Positions 26,315 through 35,878 of a DNA stretch of 64,000 bases are shown in pieces (positions within the stretch are counted from its first letter, which is position 1; every line of letters begins with the position of its first letter). Source of the stretch: Sphingomonas mollis (GTDB lineage Bacteria; Pseudomonadota; Alphaproteobacteria; Sphingomonadales; Sphingomonadaceae); NCBI RefSeq assembly GCF_016427505.1, contig NZ_JAELXS010000001.1:620001-684000 (forward strand). The letters are read 5' to 3'. The notes beneath the pieces were generated by a model, which did not search any database, was not told where the DNA came from, and worked only from the letters and a program-made list of their open reading frames with translations. The translations under genes and the position numbers were made by a program.

Positions 26315-26348
26315 CCACTGCCGGTTAATCCACGTGATCCGGCAGTGG
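26315..26348 (+). terminator. Candidate terminator after tig
   Basis: A perfect 10-bp stem, CCACTGCCGG and CCGGCAGTGG, with a 14-nt loop, 12 bp after the tig stop. No T-tract follows. Confidence 0.55.
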
Positions 26349-26761
26349 TATCGTCGAAGGCGACGTTGCCAGACTAGTCCGATATGGCCGAGCTTTCCGT
26401 CGATCCATACTATTGTTGGGTAAATCCCGCCCCGGATCGCACTGTTTGTGATTCGGTCGATAGATCGGTCGAGTAGTCAACCCGATACCGGGGAGGCGGG
26501 TAGCGCGGCACAGGCATTTGCTGCCGGCCGGGGATTAGCCGATCCACGTTTTCCTGGGCCTGGTCTGATGTGCCCTTTATTGCGGTGGCCGAAGTCGCGA
26601 CGGCGTATTTCCCGCCCTGTGTGACGGGCGGAAGGTTGGACGATCTTTTCGGGCGATGATGGCGGGGTGGAAGCATCGGCTTCTGCCCCGCTTTTTCTCG
26701 CCCGGTTAAAAGCACGCTGCTATGCGCAAAAAGTAGCGCGCGGACGCGCTGTCACAGGGGG
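26349..26761. other. Intergenic stretch upstream of the first GT2 gene
   Basis: About 410 bp. The only frame of note is a minus-strand proline/arginine-rich one (26410-26715) with no convincing ribosome site and no recognisable motif. It is probably not a gene. No clear promoter can be read. Confidence 0.45.
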
Positions 26762-26767
26762 GTGTCG

Positions 26768-27694
26768 ATGACCGGAACTCAACCGCGGATTGCGGTGCTG
26801 CTGCCATGCTACAACGAAGAAGCAGCAATCGGTCAGACCGTGACCGATTTCCGCGCCGCGCTGCCGGATGCTCTGATCTACGTCTATGATAATAACAGCC
26901 GCGACCGCACTATCGAGATGGCGGCTGCGGCGGGGGCGATCGTTCGTCGCGAACGTATTCAGGGCAAGGGCAATGTCGTGCGGCGGATGTTCGCCGATAT
27001 CGACGCGGACGTATATGTAATGGCCGATGGCGATGCGACGTATGATGCCGCATCGGCGGGCAAGCTGGTCGCCGAGTTGATTACCGAGAAACTGGACATG
27101 GTCGTCGGCAGTCGGATCAGCGATGCCGAACTCGCCTATCGGCGTGGTCACCGGTTCGGCAATGCGCTGCTGACAGGAATGCTCGGGCGTCTGTTCGGGC
27201 GTAGTTTCACCGATATTCTTACCGGTTATCGCGTGTTTTCCCGTCGCTTCGTCAAGAGCTTTCCATCTCTTTCGGCTGGATTCGAGATCGAGACCGAGAT
27301 CAGCGTACACGCGCTGGAATTGAAGATGCCCTGTGCAGAGATCGAGACGCGTTATTATGCAAGACCGGAAGGGTCCACGTCGAAGCTCGATACCTATGGC
27401 GACGGCTGGCGCATCTTGAAGACGATCGTGACATTGTACCGGTTCGAACGGCCGTTGTGGTTTTTCGGTGCGGGCGCGCTGGTGCTCGCCCTCTTCGGTA
27501 TCGTGTTGTCGGTGCCGCTTGCCGTCACATATGTCGATACCGGACTGGTCCCACGGATGCCGACCGCGATCCTCGTCACCGGCTTGATCATCCTCGCCGC
27601 GCTCAGTTTTTTTGCCGGGCTGATCCTGGACACGGTCGTGCGCGGTCGACGCGAGGTCAGGCGACTGGCATATCTGTCCCACCCCGCGCCCTAA
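26768..27694 (+). CDS. Membrane-associated family 2 glycosyltransferase (polyprenyl-phosphate glycosyltransferase type)
   Basis: 308 residues from ATG 26768, preceded by AGGGGGG; GTG 26762 is an alternative. The GT-A fold opens with IAVLLPCYNEEAAIG, carries the DxD-like MADGDATYD near 88, and continues with GSRISDAELAYRRGHRFGN. Two hydrophobic helices close the protein (FFGAGALVLALFGIVLS and VTGLIILAALSFFAGLILD). This is the layout of enzymes that load a sugar onto polyprenyl phosphate at the inner membrane. The convergent neighbour is a polytopic protein that could use such a donor; their ends overlap by 38 bp. Confidence 0.86.
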   Translation: MTGTQPRIAVLLPCYNEEAAIGQTVTDFRAALPDALIYVYDNNSRDRTIEMAAAAGAIVRRERIQGKGNVVRRMFADIDADVYVMADGDATYDAASAGKLVAELITEKLDMVVGSRISDAELAYRRGHRFGNALLTGMLGRLFGRSFTDILTGYRVFSRRFVKSFPSLSAGFEIETEISVHALELKMPCAEIETRYYARPEGSTSKLDTYGDGWRILKTIVTLYRFERPLWFFGAGALVLALFGIVLSVPLAVTYVDTGLVPRMPTAILVTGLIILAALSFFAGLILDTVVRGRREVRRLAYLSHPAP

Positions 27695-28961
27695 CGAATA
27701 GATCGACCAGCGACGATATCAGGAAAGCGGCGCAATAGGCGAGCAGGGCGTAGAACATATAGGTGTAGCGCGGTACCGGCTGAAAGGGCGCCAGCAATAC
27801 GACCGGTACTGTCGCCATCAGCGCGGGATAGATCCAATGACGGCGTCGCTGCAACACCGCGAGCAGGACGCCTGCCAGGCCGAGTACTCCAACCAGCATC
27901 GCACATAGCGCTTTAATACTGGTTCCGGTACCACGGGCCGAGACGGTGAATTGCCATGGGCGCGGGGCGTAGACCTCGGTGACATGGCGAATGGCAATCG
28001 TCACGGCATCGATCGGCGCCGATCGGATCCACGTAATCGCCTGTGTACCCAGCGCGCGTGCATAGGCAACCTCGCCACCAGCGGCGTGCATGCGTCGTAA
28101 TACGGCGGGGTTGCCGAACGGATGGATCGCCTTCAATCGCGTTTCCATGGTCTTGACCGGGTCCGCCGGACGTATCGCACCGGGATACATGGCCAGCGCC
28201 AATTCCAGTCCACCGTTGCTACGCAGCAAAACCGGCGTACCGAGCGCAGCCTTGTTTCGTAGCGTCCAGGGCACGACAAACAGGGCGAGGCACAGCGCCG
28301 CGATGATGCCGGCGGGAATGATGCGCCGCCATGGTATCGTTTGAAAAAGAAGAATGGCACTGCAGCAATAACAGCCGATGCCAATCACCGGATTCACAAA
28401 GAATATCACCGCATTCAGCGCCGCAAACAGGGCGATCCTTTGCCAGTCGCCGCGTGACGCATCAGCTTGGCGAATGACGCGATCGAGAAACACCGCCGTC
28501 AGAAACGCGGTCAACCCGCCTTCCCAAATTCGAAAATCGATGACTTCCTGCCCGATATATGTCGGAGCAAGACACAAAAATGCCAACGTGCCCAGTCGCG
28601 CCCATTGCGGCACGCCCAATCGGCCGAACGCCCTGTAAAACAGCAGATATGACCCAAGCGCCAAGCCGATCGACCCGCAGGCCAGAATTATCTCGGACAG
28701 CAAGGAGCGAATGCCAAATACGCGATATACGCCGCTGGCCAGCAGCGGGGTGATCGGCAGGAGATGGGCGGTCGCGCCCTGTCCCGCAGCATAGGCATCG
28801 GCGAAGCCGCGCCCCTGTGCCAGTGAAATCGCGACGGATGCCGCCTCTGAATGAGCGACGCCAGGACGCACGATCGCCCAGGCTATCCGCTCTGCACCAC
28901 CCACGCTGAGGAAAGCGAGCAAGAGATTTCGTTCGCGGAACCACGCTGTTGGTTTTGCCAC
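27657..28961 (-). CDS. Polytopic membrane protein, probable GT-C type glycosyltransferase
   Basis: 434 residues from GTG 28961, preceded by the ribosome site GGGGGG; the frame to 29048 adds a non-membrane stretch and is not supported. About ten hydrophobic helices are present. An early periplasmic loop contains RPGVAHSEAASVAISLAQGRGFAD, similar to the acidic first loop of ArnT/PMT-like GT-C enzymes that use polyprenyl-phosphate sugars. It lacks the large C-terminal soluble domain of PglB. The convergent GT2 gene could make its donor. Acceptor unknown; the family placement is tentative. Confidence 0.65.
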   Translation of the reverse strand: MAKPTAWFRERNLLLAFLSVGGAERIAWAIVRPGVAHSEAASVAISLAQGRGFADAYAAGQGATAHLLPITPLLASGVYRVFGIRSLLSEIILACGSIGLALGSYLLFYRAFGRLGVPQWARLGTLAFLCLAPTYIGQEVIDFRIWEGGLTAFLTAVFLDRVIRQADASRGDWQRIALFAALNAVIFFVNPVIGIGCYCCSAILLFQTIPWRRIIPAGIIAALCLALFVVPWTLRNKAALGTPVLLRSNGGLELALAMYPGAIRPADPVKTMETRLKAIHPFGNPAVLRRMHAAGGEVAYARALGTQAITWIRSAPIDAVTIAIRHVTEVYAPRPWQFTVSARGTGTSIKALCAMLVGVLGLAGVLLAVLQRRRHWIYPALMATVPVVLLAPFQPVPRYTYMFYALLAYCAAFLISSLVDLFVRARGGTDMPVA

Positions 28962-29157
28962 GATTTTCCCCCCAGCCCGACAATCCTGCCTATTGGGTGG
29001 CACCGGATGCGGGTGGCAATCATAGATTGATCCGAGATCGCACCACATATGCAGGTATCGTGAATATGGTACGCCATCGATCTGTGCGAGCGATCAGGAC
29101 TTGAAGTCGCTCGCCTGACCGTCGATCTACATGTCATCGGCATAAGGGATATCAATA

Positions 29158-29847
29158 ATGCACAATCCGTTCGAGACCGGCGATTTCGCGAGCCCGCTGA
29201 CGCAGGCTGGCGTCGGTCTCCAGCAGACCCGGAGCGGTCTGGTTCCGATCGTCATCGAGCAGTCGAACCGTGGCGAGCGGTCGTTCGACATCTTCAGCCG
29301 CCTTCTGCGCGAGCGCATCGTGTTCGTGACGGGCGGGGTCGAGGATGGCATGGCCAGCCTGATCACCGCACAGTTGCTGTTCCTGGAATCGGAGAATCCC
29401 AAGAAGGATATCTTCATGTACATCAACTCGCCGGGCGGTGTCGTCACGGCGGGAATGGCGATCCATGACACGATGCAATACATCCGGCCGCGGGTCGGCA
29501 CGGTCTGCATCGGTCAGGCGGCGTCGATGGGGAGTTTCCTGTTGGCCTCGGGCGAAAAGGGCATGCGCGTTGCGCTGACCAATGCACGGATCATGATCCA
29601 TCAGCCATCGGGCGGTGCGCAGGGCATGGCATCGGACATCGAGATTCAGGCGAAGGAAATCCTGCGTATCCGGGCGCGGATGAACGAGCTTTATTCGAAA
29701 TATACCGGTCAGCCGATCGAGGAGATCGAGCGCCGGATGGATCGCGATACGTTCCTGCAAGCGGATGAGGCGAGGGATTTCGGGTTGATCGACGAAGTGT
29801 TCGACAAGCGCCCGATGCCCACCGACGAACTGGCCGCTGCTGCCTGA
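29158..29847 (+). CDS. clpP: ATP-dependent Clp protease proteolytic subunit
   Basis: 229 residues. The catalytic triad is readable: Ser123 in GQAASMGS, His148 in [10 protein letters not shown] and Asp197 in RRMDRDTF. ClpP forms the two-ring barrel that degrades proteins unfolded by ClpX or ClpA in the cytosol. The N-terminus is about 20 residues longer than the processed E. coli form and probably includes a propeptide. tig lies upstream and clpX downstream, but both are separated from it by glycosyltransferase genes. A hairpin follows the stop. Confidence 0.97.
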   Translation: MHNPFETGDFASPLTQAGVGLQQTRSGLVPIVIEQSNRGERSFDIFSRLLRERIVFVTGGVEDGMASLITAQLLFLESENPKKDIFMYINSPGGVVTAGMAIHDTMQYIRPRVGTVCIGQAASMGSFLLASGEKGMRVALTNARIMIHQPSGGAQGMASDIEIQAKEILRIRARMNELYSKYTGQPIEEIERRMDRDTFLQADEARDFGLIDEVFDKRPMPTDELAAAA

Positions 29848-29882
29848 GCCGACTGCTTCCGTTTCCCAAGTCCCATACCGGG

Positions 29883-29910
29883 GCAATCGCCGCTAAAAGG
29901 CGGCGGTTGC
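29883..29910 (+). terminator. Candidate terminator after clpP
   Basis: An 11-bp stem, GCAATCGCCGC and GCGGCGGTTGC with one G-T wobble, around the loop TAAAAG, 35 bp after the clpP stop. No T-tract follows. Confidence 0.5.
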
Positions 29911-29973
29911 CAATGGCGACACCCCGATTAGGGTGGCGTCATCGTCGCCGCGGGTGGGGCGAGGGGGACTACC

Positions 29974-31107
29974 ATGGTTCAATTGAACTTGCTGCCACAG
30001 GCTGGCACCACGAAGCATGCGCTGCCTGCGCAACTCGCCATTGTGGTGCCGGCGTTCAACGAAATCGACAATGTTCCGTTGCTGATCGCGGCAGTGACGG
30101 CGGCACTCCCGAATGTGGCGTGGGAAATCATGTTCGTTGACGACAATTCTCCGGACGGGACGGCGGCGCGGGTGCGGGAACTGGCGATGGAGAACCCACG
30201 GGTTCGGGTCGTCCAGCGTTACGGCCGGCGGGGTCTGGCATCGGCCTGTATCGAGGGCGTAATGGCGACCGCGGCACCCTATGTGGCGATCATGGATGCC
30301 GACCTGCAGCATGACGAGCGGCTGCTGGGCCAGATGTTCGACCGGTTGCGCGGTGGCGACATCGATCTGGTCGTAGGCAGCCGCTACGTCGAAGGTGGCA
30401 GCTTTGGCGACTGGACACGCGGACGGACCGCAGCGAGCAAGCTGGCGACGCGGATGGCCGCGACGTTGACGCGCACGCCGATCAGCGATCCGATGAGCGG
30501 TTTTTTCATGATGACCCGTGCCGCGTTCGAGCGGTCTTTGCCCCGCTTGTCATCGGTCGGGTTCAAGATCCTGCTGGACATCGCTGCCAGCGCGCCGGCG
30601 CCGTTGCGCGTTGCCGAGGTGCCTTATACTTTTCGCACGCGTCAGCACGGCGAGAGCAAGCTCGATTCGCTGGTGCTGTGGGAATATTTCCAGCTGATCC
30701 TCGACAAGGCTTTCGGTCGGGTGATCCCGGTTCGATTTATGAGTTTTGCGATGGTCGGCGGGCTGGGTCTGCTGGTCCATTTCTTCGTGCTGTCGATCCT
30801 GTTCATCGGTGTCGGCACATCGTTCAGCGCGGCGCAGACGGTGGCGACGATCGTGGCGATCTCGAACAACTTCTTCCTTAACAATCTGCTGACCTATCGC
30901 GACCAGCGACTTCGTGGTCCGGCACTGCTGCGGGGGTGGGTCAGCTTCTATCTGGTCTGCGCGACGGGGGCGGTCGCCAATATCGGCATCGCCGACTGGC
31001 TGTTCGATCATCAGACGTTCTGGGTCTTTTCCGCGATCGCCGGCGTGCTTGTCAGCGTGGTGTGGAATTACGCGATGTCGTCGATCTTCACCTGGCGTAA
31101 GCGGTAG
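29974..31107 (+). CDS. Dolichol-phosphate mannosyltransferase-like GT2 fused to a GtrA membrane domain
   Basis: 377 residues, with ribosome site GAGGGGG before ATG 29974. The N-terminal GT2 domain opens with LAIVVPAFNEIDNV, has FVDDNSPDGTA and the DxD motif MDADLQHDE near residue 109, and ends with RTRQHGESKLD, a signature of polyprenyl-phosphate mannosyl/glucosyltransferases. From about residue 250 a GtrA-type domain of four helices follows (FMSFAMVGGLGLLVHFF, ISNNFFLNNLLTYRD, FTWRKR). Such fusions make a polyprenyl-phosphate sugar and help flip it. The next, convergent gene encodes a polytopic protein that could be the cognate transferase. Confidence 0.92.
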   Translation: MVQLNLLPQAGTTKHALPAQLAIVVPAFNEIDNVPLLIAAVTAALPNVAWEIMFVDDNSPDGTAARVRELAMENPRVRVVQRYGRRGLASACIEGVMATAAPYVAIMDADLQHDERLLGQMFDRLRGGDIDLVVGSRYVEGGSFGDWTRGRTAASKLATRMAATLTRTPISDPMSGFFMMTRAAFERSLPRLSSVGFKILLDIAASAPAPLRVAEVPYTFRTRQHGESKLDSLVLWEYFQLILDKAFGRVIPVRFMSFAMVGGLGLLVHFFVLSILFIGVGTSFSAAQTVATIVAISNNFFLNNLLTYRDQRLRGPALLRGWVSFYLVCATGAVANIGIADWLFDHQTFWVFSAIAGVLVSVVWNYAMSSIFTWRKR

Positions 31108-31116
31108 GAGCCGCCA

Positions 31117-32658
31117 CTATTCCTGTGGCTTGATCGATACGTCCGGATCGACACGCAACAGGCGTGACTGGCCGGTCGTCGCGATCTGACGGGCGGCGAT
31201 CGGCAGGGGCAGGGGAAGATCGCCGATATCGATCAGCCAGAGATAATCGATGTGCCGCCACGGCAGCCTGCGGACGATGTCGGCGGCACTGTCCTTTTGC
31301 CCCAGTCGTTCGCAGGGTTCGGCCGAGATCATCGATGGCGCGGCCGTCAGGGCATCGTCGGCGTTTGGAACGAGCGCCATCAGCTGCTGCCCCGAACTCA
31401 TGAAATGCCCGTTGACCAGGGCGTTGCGTCGTACGGTCGCGAATGCGCCGAGGTGGGAATAACGGGGCGGTTCCCAGTCTCGCCTGCAGTCGGTCAGCCA
31501 GATCGCCACCACGCGGCTACCGGATCGGACCCGATCGAGCAGTGCCAGTTCCCGATCCGCCTTTTGCGATACGTCGACGAAGGTCACGGTGCTGACGATC
31601 AGCCGCAACAGCACGAAGGCGAATGCCGCTCCCCAGACCCATCGGGGCAGGGGCTTCGACTCGCGGACGGCAAGCAGGCTGAGTGCCAGAGCCGGCGCGA
31701 TCAGACGGACGGCGGCGAACTCGGATCCGACGATCTGGCTGGGCATCAGGAACACGCAAATCCACAGCAGGATCGCTGGCACCAGTGCGCGCAAGTCGCT
31801 GGCGAACCGGTGCCGGACCAGCAGTGGCAACAGCGCCGCGCCGTACAACAGCCCGGCCGACGCGATGTCGAACGCGTTATGGCGTTCACGCAGGATCATG
31901 AGCAACCAGCGGGCGTCGAGGGCGAAGTCGAACCAACGGCCGGCGGTGCCGGTCTGGTCATTCCGCCAGAACAGAAGGAGTATCAGCGGCCATGAGAGAG
32001 GCAATGCCTTAAGAGCGACCGTTTTCAGCACCTCCAGCGCTGGGTGGCCTCGGCGGATGGCTTGCCCCGCCGCGACGCCCGCGATCATCAGCCCCATCAC
32101 GCCGTAGCCGATCATGTGCGCCGTGATGATGACGGGCGCGGCGACGGCCAGGAGAACGGCGCTCCAGCGCGTCCGGCCGCGCTGCTCCAGCGTCAGCCAA
32201 CCCGCACAGACGACGAACGACAATGAAACCGCGAGGCAGGAATTCACGAAGCCGAAGATCAGCGGATAGGCATAGTTCAGCGGCAGGCTGAGCAGTGTCG
32301 TCGCGGTGATGCGACCATGCAGACGATAACCGAGCCATAACATGCCGGCGGCGCCGATCGGCGGGATGGTTGCCGCGACGAGGCGTGCCGCGGTTTCGAC
32401 GTTCATCCACTGGCTGAGGAAAGCGACGCTTAGATCCACGCCCAGATTGGGAAGGTAACGCCACGAGTAGGTAAAAAATCGACTCAATTCCGGAGTGAAC
32501 GGCAGATTGCGCTCAACGTGATAACGGGCAACATGCGCGGGAAGATCGATCAGCAGCGGGAACGGCGCGGCCAATAACGGCACCGCCATCGCCAGGACGA
32601 TCACGGTCGCCGCCAGCCACCTAAGCCGGTCAGCCGGATAGAATCTTGTAACCTGCAC
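31117..32658 (-). CDS. Large polytopic membrane protein, possibly GT-C type
   Basis: 513 residues from GTG 32658, with ribosome site AAAGGGGGAA. About ten to twelve hydrophobic helices run from residue 14 to about 370, followed by a soluble C-terminal part of about 130 residues. The first periplasmic loop (LLIDLPAHVARYHVER) has an acidic residue in the position seen in GT-C enzymes. No close family is recognised. It is convergent with the GT2-GtrA gene, 9 bp apart, mirroring the GT2/membrane-protein pair between tig and clpP. A glycosyltransferase role is inferred from topology and context. Confidence 0.6.
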   Translation of the reverse strand: MQVTRFYPADRLRWLAATVIVLAMAVPLLAAPFPLLIDLPAHVARYHVERNLPFTPELSRFFTYSWRYLPNLGVDLSVAFLSQWMNVETAARLVAATIPPIGAAGMLWLGYRLHGRITATTLLSLPLNYAYPLIFGFVNSCLAVSLSFVVCAGWLTLEQRGRTRWSAVLLAVAAPVIITAHMIGYGVMGLMIAGVAAGQAIRRGHPALEVLKTVALKALPLSWPLILLLFWRNDQTGTAGRWFDFALDARWLLMILRERHNAFDIASAGLLYGAALLPLLVRHRFASDLRALVPAILLWICVFLMPSQIVGSEFAAVRLIAPALALSLLAVRESKPLPRWVWGAAFAFVLLRLIVSTVTFVDVSQKADRELALLDRVRSGSRVVAIWLTDCRRDWEPPRYSHLGAFATVRRNALVNGHFMSSGQQLMALVPNADDALTAAPSMISAEPCERLGQKDSAADIVRRLPWRHIDYLWLIDIGDLPLPLPIAARQIATTGQSRLLRVDPDVSIKPQE

Positions 32659-32997
32659 CCGTTCCCCCTTTGGTGCGCGCCGGCGTCACCTGTCCGCCGA
32701 ACGATCGTGGTCGGTGCCGATGGGACGTGTCAACAACCGTTACGGACCATTTTGTCCCGCTTCAGGCCTCGCCAAATCGGCGATCGCGGATGTCATACGT
32801 CGACCGATCCGTCCTTGATCGATGTCTCTCGAAGCATCCACCTGGCTGGTTTGGGATTGGTTTGGTCGGACGGGTGGTCGGTTACGGCTTGTAGAGCGGA
32901 TGCCGGAAGGCCATATCCGTGTCCGCGTGCCATTTTCCGATGGCGCACGCTGCATAGCGAGCGACCGTGTGGTGCGGTTGCCAAGAGGGTTATCTGA
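32659..32997. other. Upstream region of clpX
   Basis: About 340 bp with no gene. It should hold the divergent promoters of the membrane-protein gene and clpX. The clpX ribosome site AGAGGG lies at its end. No other element is recognised. Confidence 0.5.
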
Positions 32998-34263
32998 ATG
33001 ACGAAGCTGAGCGGTGGCGACTCGAAGAGCACCCTCTATTGTTCGTTCTGCGGCAAGTCGCAGCACGAAGTGCGCAAGCTGATCGCCGGTCCGACGGTCT
33101 TCATCTGCGACGAGTGCGTCGAGCTTTGCAACGACATCATCCGTGAGGAGACGAAGTCGGCGCTGGTGTCCAAGAAGGATGGCGGCGTGCCGACCCCGCA
33201 GGAAATCTGCAATGTCCTCGACGATTACGTCATCGGGCAGAAGCAGGCGAAGCGCGTCTTGTCCGTGGCGGTGCACAATCATTACAAGCGATTGAACCAT
33301 GGCGCCAAGGGCGCCGATGTCGAACTGGCCAAGTCGAACATCCTGCTCGTGGGACCAACCGGCTGCGGCAAGACGCTGCTGGCGCAGACGCTGGCGCGGA
33401 TTCTCGACGTGCCGTTCACCATGGCGGACGCCACGACGCTGACCGAGGCCGGTTATGTTGGCGAGGATGTCGAGAACATCATCCTGAAGCTGCTTCAGGC
33501 ATCGGATTACAATGTCGAACGAGCGCAGCGCGGCATCGTCTATATCGACGAGATCGACAAGATCAGCCGCAAGGCGGAAAATCCGTCGATCACGCGCGAC
33601 GTGTCGGGCGAGGGCGTGCAGCAGGCGCTGCTGAAGCTGATGGAGGGCACCACCGCCTCTGTCCCGCCGCAGGGTGGACGCAAGCATCCGCAGCAGGAGT
33701 TTTTGCAGGTCGACACGACTAACATCCTGTTCATCTGCGGCGGCGCGTTTTCGGGCCTAGAAAAGATCATCGGCGACCGTCTGCAGGGCAAGTCGATCGG
33801 TTTCGGCGCGTATGTCGCCAGCCCCGAGGAGCGGCGCACCGGCGAGGTGTTGCGGTCGACCGAGCCGGAAGATTTGCTGAAGTTCGGCCTGATTCCGGAA
33901 TTCGTCGGTCGTCTGCCGGTGATCGCGACGCTGGAAGATCTTGATATCGCGGCGCTGGTCAAGATTCTGTCCGAGCCGAAGAACGCGCTGGTCAAGCAAT
34001 ACCAGAAACTGTTCGATATGGAGCAGGTGGAACTGGGCTTTACCGACGATGCGCTGGTGACGATCGCCAAGAAGGGCATCGAACGCAAGACGGGTGCCCG
34101 TGGTCTACGGTCGATTCTGGAGGCGATCCTGCTGGATACCATGTTCGATTTGCCGGGCATGGATGGCGTCGACGAAGTGATGATCGACAAGGACGTGGTG
34201 GAGGGCCGCAAGGAACCTATCCGCGTCTATGCCGAAAAGAAGAAGACCGGCGACGCCGCGTAG
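32998..34263 (+). CDS. clpX: ATP-dependent Clp protease ATP-binding subunit ClpX
   Basis: 421 residues of normal length. The N-terminal zinc domain has Cys15, Cys18, Cys37 and Cys40 (CSFCGK and ICDECVELC). Walker A is GPTGCGKT at 119-126. Walker B is VYIDEIDKI near 182. Sensor and pore-loop regions look intact (for example [11 protein letters not shown] near 270). ClpX unfolds tagged substrates and feeds them to ClpP. The protein ends with a basic KKKTGDAA tail. Here clpX is 3.1 kb from clpP instead of adjacent. A terminator-like hairpin follows. Confidence 0.98.
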   Translation: MTKLSGGDSKSTLYCSFCGKSQHEVRKLIAGPTVFICDECVELCNDIIREETKSALVSKKDGGVPTPQEICNVLDDYVIGQKQAKRVLSVAVHNHYKRLNHGAKGADVELAKSNILLVGPTGCGKTLLAQTLARILDVPFTMADATTLTEAGYVGEDVENIILKLLQASDYNVERAQRGIVYIDEIDKISRKAENPSITRDVSGEGVQQALLKLMEGTTASVPPQGGRKHPQQEFLQVDTTNILFICGGAFSGLEKIIGDRLQGKSIGFGAYVASPEERRTGEVLRSTEPEDLLKFGLIPEFVGRLPVIATLEDLDIAALVKILSEPKNALVKQYQKLFDMEQVELGFTDDALVTIAKKGIERKTGARGLRSILEAILLDTMFDLPGMDGVDEVMIDKDVVEGRKEPIRVYAEKKKTGDAA

Positions 34264-34280
34264 CGGTGAAGGTTGAGCGA

Positions 34281-34309
34281 GCGTCACCGGCCACATCGGC
34301 TGGTGGCGC
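34281..34309 (+). terminator. Probable terminator after clpX
   Basis: A 12-bp stem with wobble pairs, GCGTCACCGGCC against GGCTGGTGGCGC, followed by TTTCATGTTT. It begins 18 bp after the clpX stop. Confidence 0.6.
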
Positions 34310-34765
34310 TTTCATGTTTACCGGCGGCCATCCATCGATCCGGTTTGAGACGGTGTAAAACCGGTGATGGTGCTTCATCGGCAGCGTGCTGCGCATCATA
34401 TGCGTCCATATCGATGAAGAGTCCGAAAGCCGCTTGTTAACTACATCAGCTTGTTTTGCCGTGCTTGTCGTCGGTCGGTCCGCACTGGGCGGTCATGCGT
34501 GACCATATCGTCTTGCGCAAAGTAGTCGTTGCTTAAGTAAAATGTAAAGACGCCCGAGGCGCTGTCGAATATCCCTTAACACTTGAATGCCCAAACATCC
34601 GGATTGCAAAGCATTCCGGATGCATCGCTCGTTGCTGTCTGGCCGGGCGCTGTGCTGTATCGATGCTTCCTGCGATGGCGAAACCACCGTGAGGAGGCCG
34701 CTCTTTATCTCGCAGATCGACGCTGCGCTGAACCGCATCGTCTGAACCTCAGGCATCGACAGTTG
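34310..34765. other. AT-richer intergenic stretch
   Basis: About 450 bp of visibly lower GC than the surroundings, between clpX and a run of surface-polysaccharide-type genes. No gene is supported; the 5' extension of the next frame into this stretch is rejected for lack of protein-like sequence. It may mark the edge of an acquired block. Confidence 0.45.
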
Positions 34766-35878
34766 ATGATGGCATTTCCCGCTCCGCAGGCGGAACGCTT
34801 GGTCGTTCCTTCGGTGATCGTCTGCACGTACGAGGATCGCGAGTCGGCGTTGCCGGGATTGGCACTTTTGGCCCGGTCTATGGCGAACCGCGCCCCACAT
34901 CTGCGGCTTCTGTGTTTCTCGCCGCTGGCCGGGGCCAAGGTACTATCCGATGAACTGCCAAACATGGAACTGCGCCCGATCGACGATCTGGGCGTCAGCG
35001 GCTGGAGTGTGAAGCCGACGGTACTGCTTCGCGCCTTGGCGGAGGCCGACAGCGCCTTCTGGCTGGATACGGATGTGGTCGTTTCGGGTGATCTTGGCGG
35101 ATTGCTCGACGCGCTGCCCGCCGGGGCGGTCGTCGTCGGCGAAGAATATCGTTATCGTCAGCCCGGTGGATGTTCGGGTCGCGCGCGGGCATGGGGACTG
35201 ACGGTCTCACGTGAACTGGACTGGATGACCAACTCCGGTTCGGTCCGGGTTACCAGAGCCCATCGACCACTTCTGGAACGATGGCAGGCGCTCCTCGCCG
35301 ACCCTCGTTTTATCGCGGCTCAAAAGACGCCGATCGCGACGCGTCCGACCCATTTGCTGGGCGATCAGGACGTGCTCGCGGCACTGCTCGCCTCCACTGA
35401 ATTTGCCGATCTGCCCATTCACTATATCCGCAACGGACCAGAGATGGTGCAACATTGCGGGGCCAATGGCTATCACGCCATCGACCGGCTGCGGATGATT
35501 TTCAGGCGACCGGCGTTCATCCACATGCTGGGCCGGTACAAGCCATGGTCTTTCGTCGTTCCGCCCGATGCCCGACGGTCAAAGGCGGATTATCTGCACT
35601 TCCTATGTTTCGAACTATCGCCGTTTCATGCGGCGGCGCAGCCCTATGCGGCGGCGCTCGGCCATCCGGTCTGGCTTCAGCGGCGAAGCCGGGTGGCACG
35701 GGTGTTGAACGCCGCCGCATTCGGCAATGTAGCTCTGCGCGGGTTGCCGCTCGCACTGGTGGCATGGGCGGCGGAATGGAAGCGGGGAAGCCCGCCGCCA
35801 TTGCCCGGTGACAACGTGGGGGCTGCTTTGCTTCCACGACGGGAGAGGTGTAGCCCGCCGCGGGCGACCTATCAGTAG
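34766..35878 (+). CDS. GT-A fold glycosyltransferase-like protein
   Basis: 370 residues from ATG 34766 (ATG 34769 also possible; no strong ribosome site). The fold begins VPSVIVCTYEDRESALPGL. A DxD-type metal motif sits in FWLDTDVVVSGDL near residue 101, and GDQDVLAALL near 203 completes the nucleotide-sugar transferase pattern. Sugar and acceptor are unknown. It opens a cluster of three transferase-like genes. Its last 7 bases overlap the end of the convergent GT2 gene. Confidence 0.7.
   Translation: MMAFPAPQAERLVVPSVIVCTYEDRESALPGLALLARSMANRAPHLRLLCFSPLAGAKVLSDELPNMELRPIDDLGVSGWSVKPTVLLRALAEADSAFWLDTDVVVSGDLGGLLDALPAGAVVVGEEYRYRQPGGCSGRARAWGLTVSRELDWMTNSGSVRVTRAHRPLLERWQALLADPRFIAAQKTPIATRPTHLLGDQDVLAALLASTEFADLPIHYIRNGPEMVQHCGANGYHAIDRLRMIFRRPAFIHMLGRYKPWSFVVPPDARRSKADYLHFLCFELSPFHAAAQPYAAALGHPVWLQRRSRVARVLNAAAFGNVALRGLPLALVAWAAEWKRGSPPPLPGDNVGAALLPRRERCSPPRATYQ

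Noticed and set aside
26410-26715. 101-codon minus-strand proline/arginine-rich frame after tig
   Set aside because: No good ribosome site and no recognised domain; kept only as a note on the gap.
32740-33687. 315-codon minus-strand frame overlapping the clpX start
   Set aside because: Shadow frame of clpX; composition and lack of motifs match other antisense artefacts.
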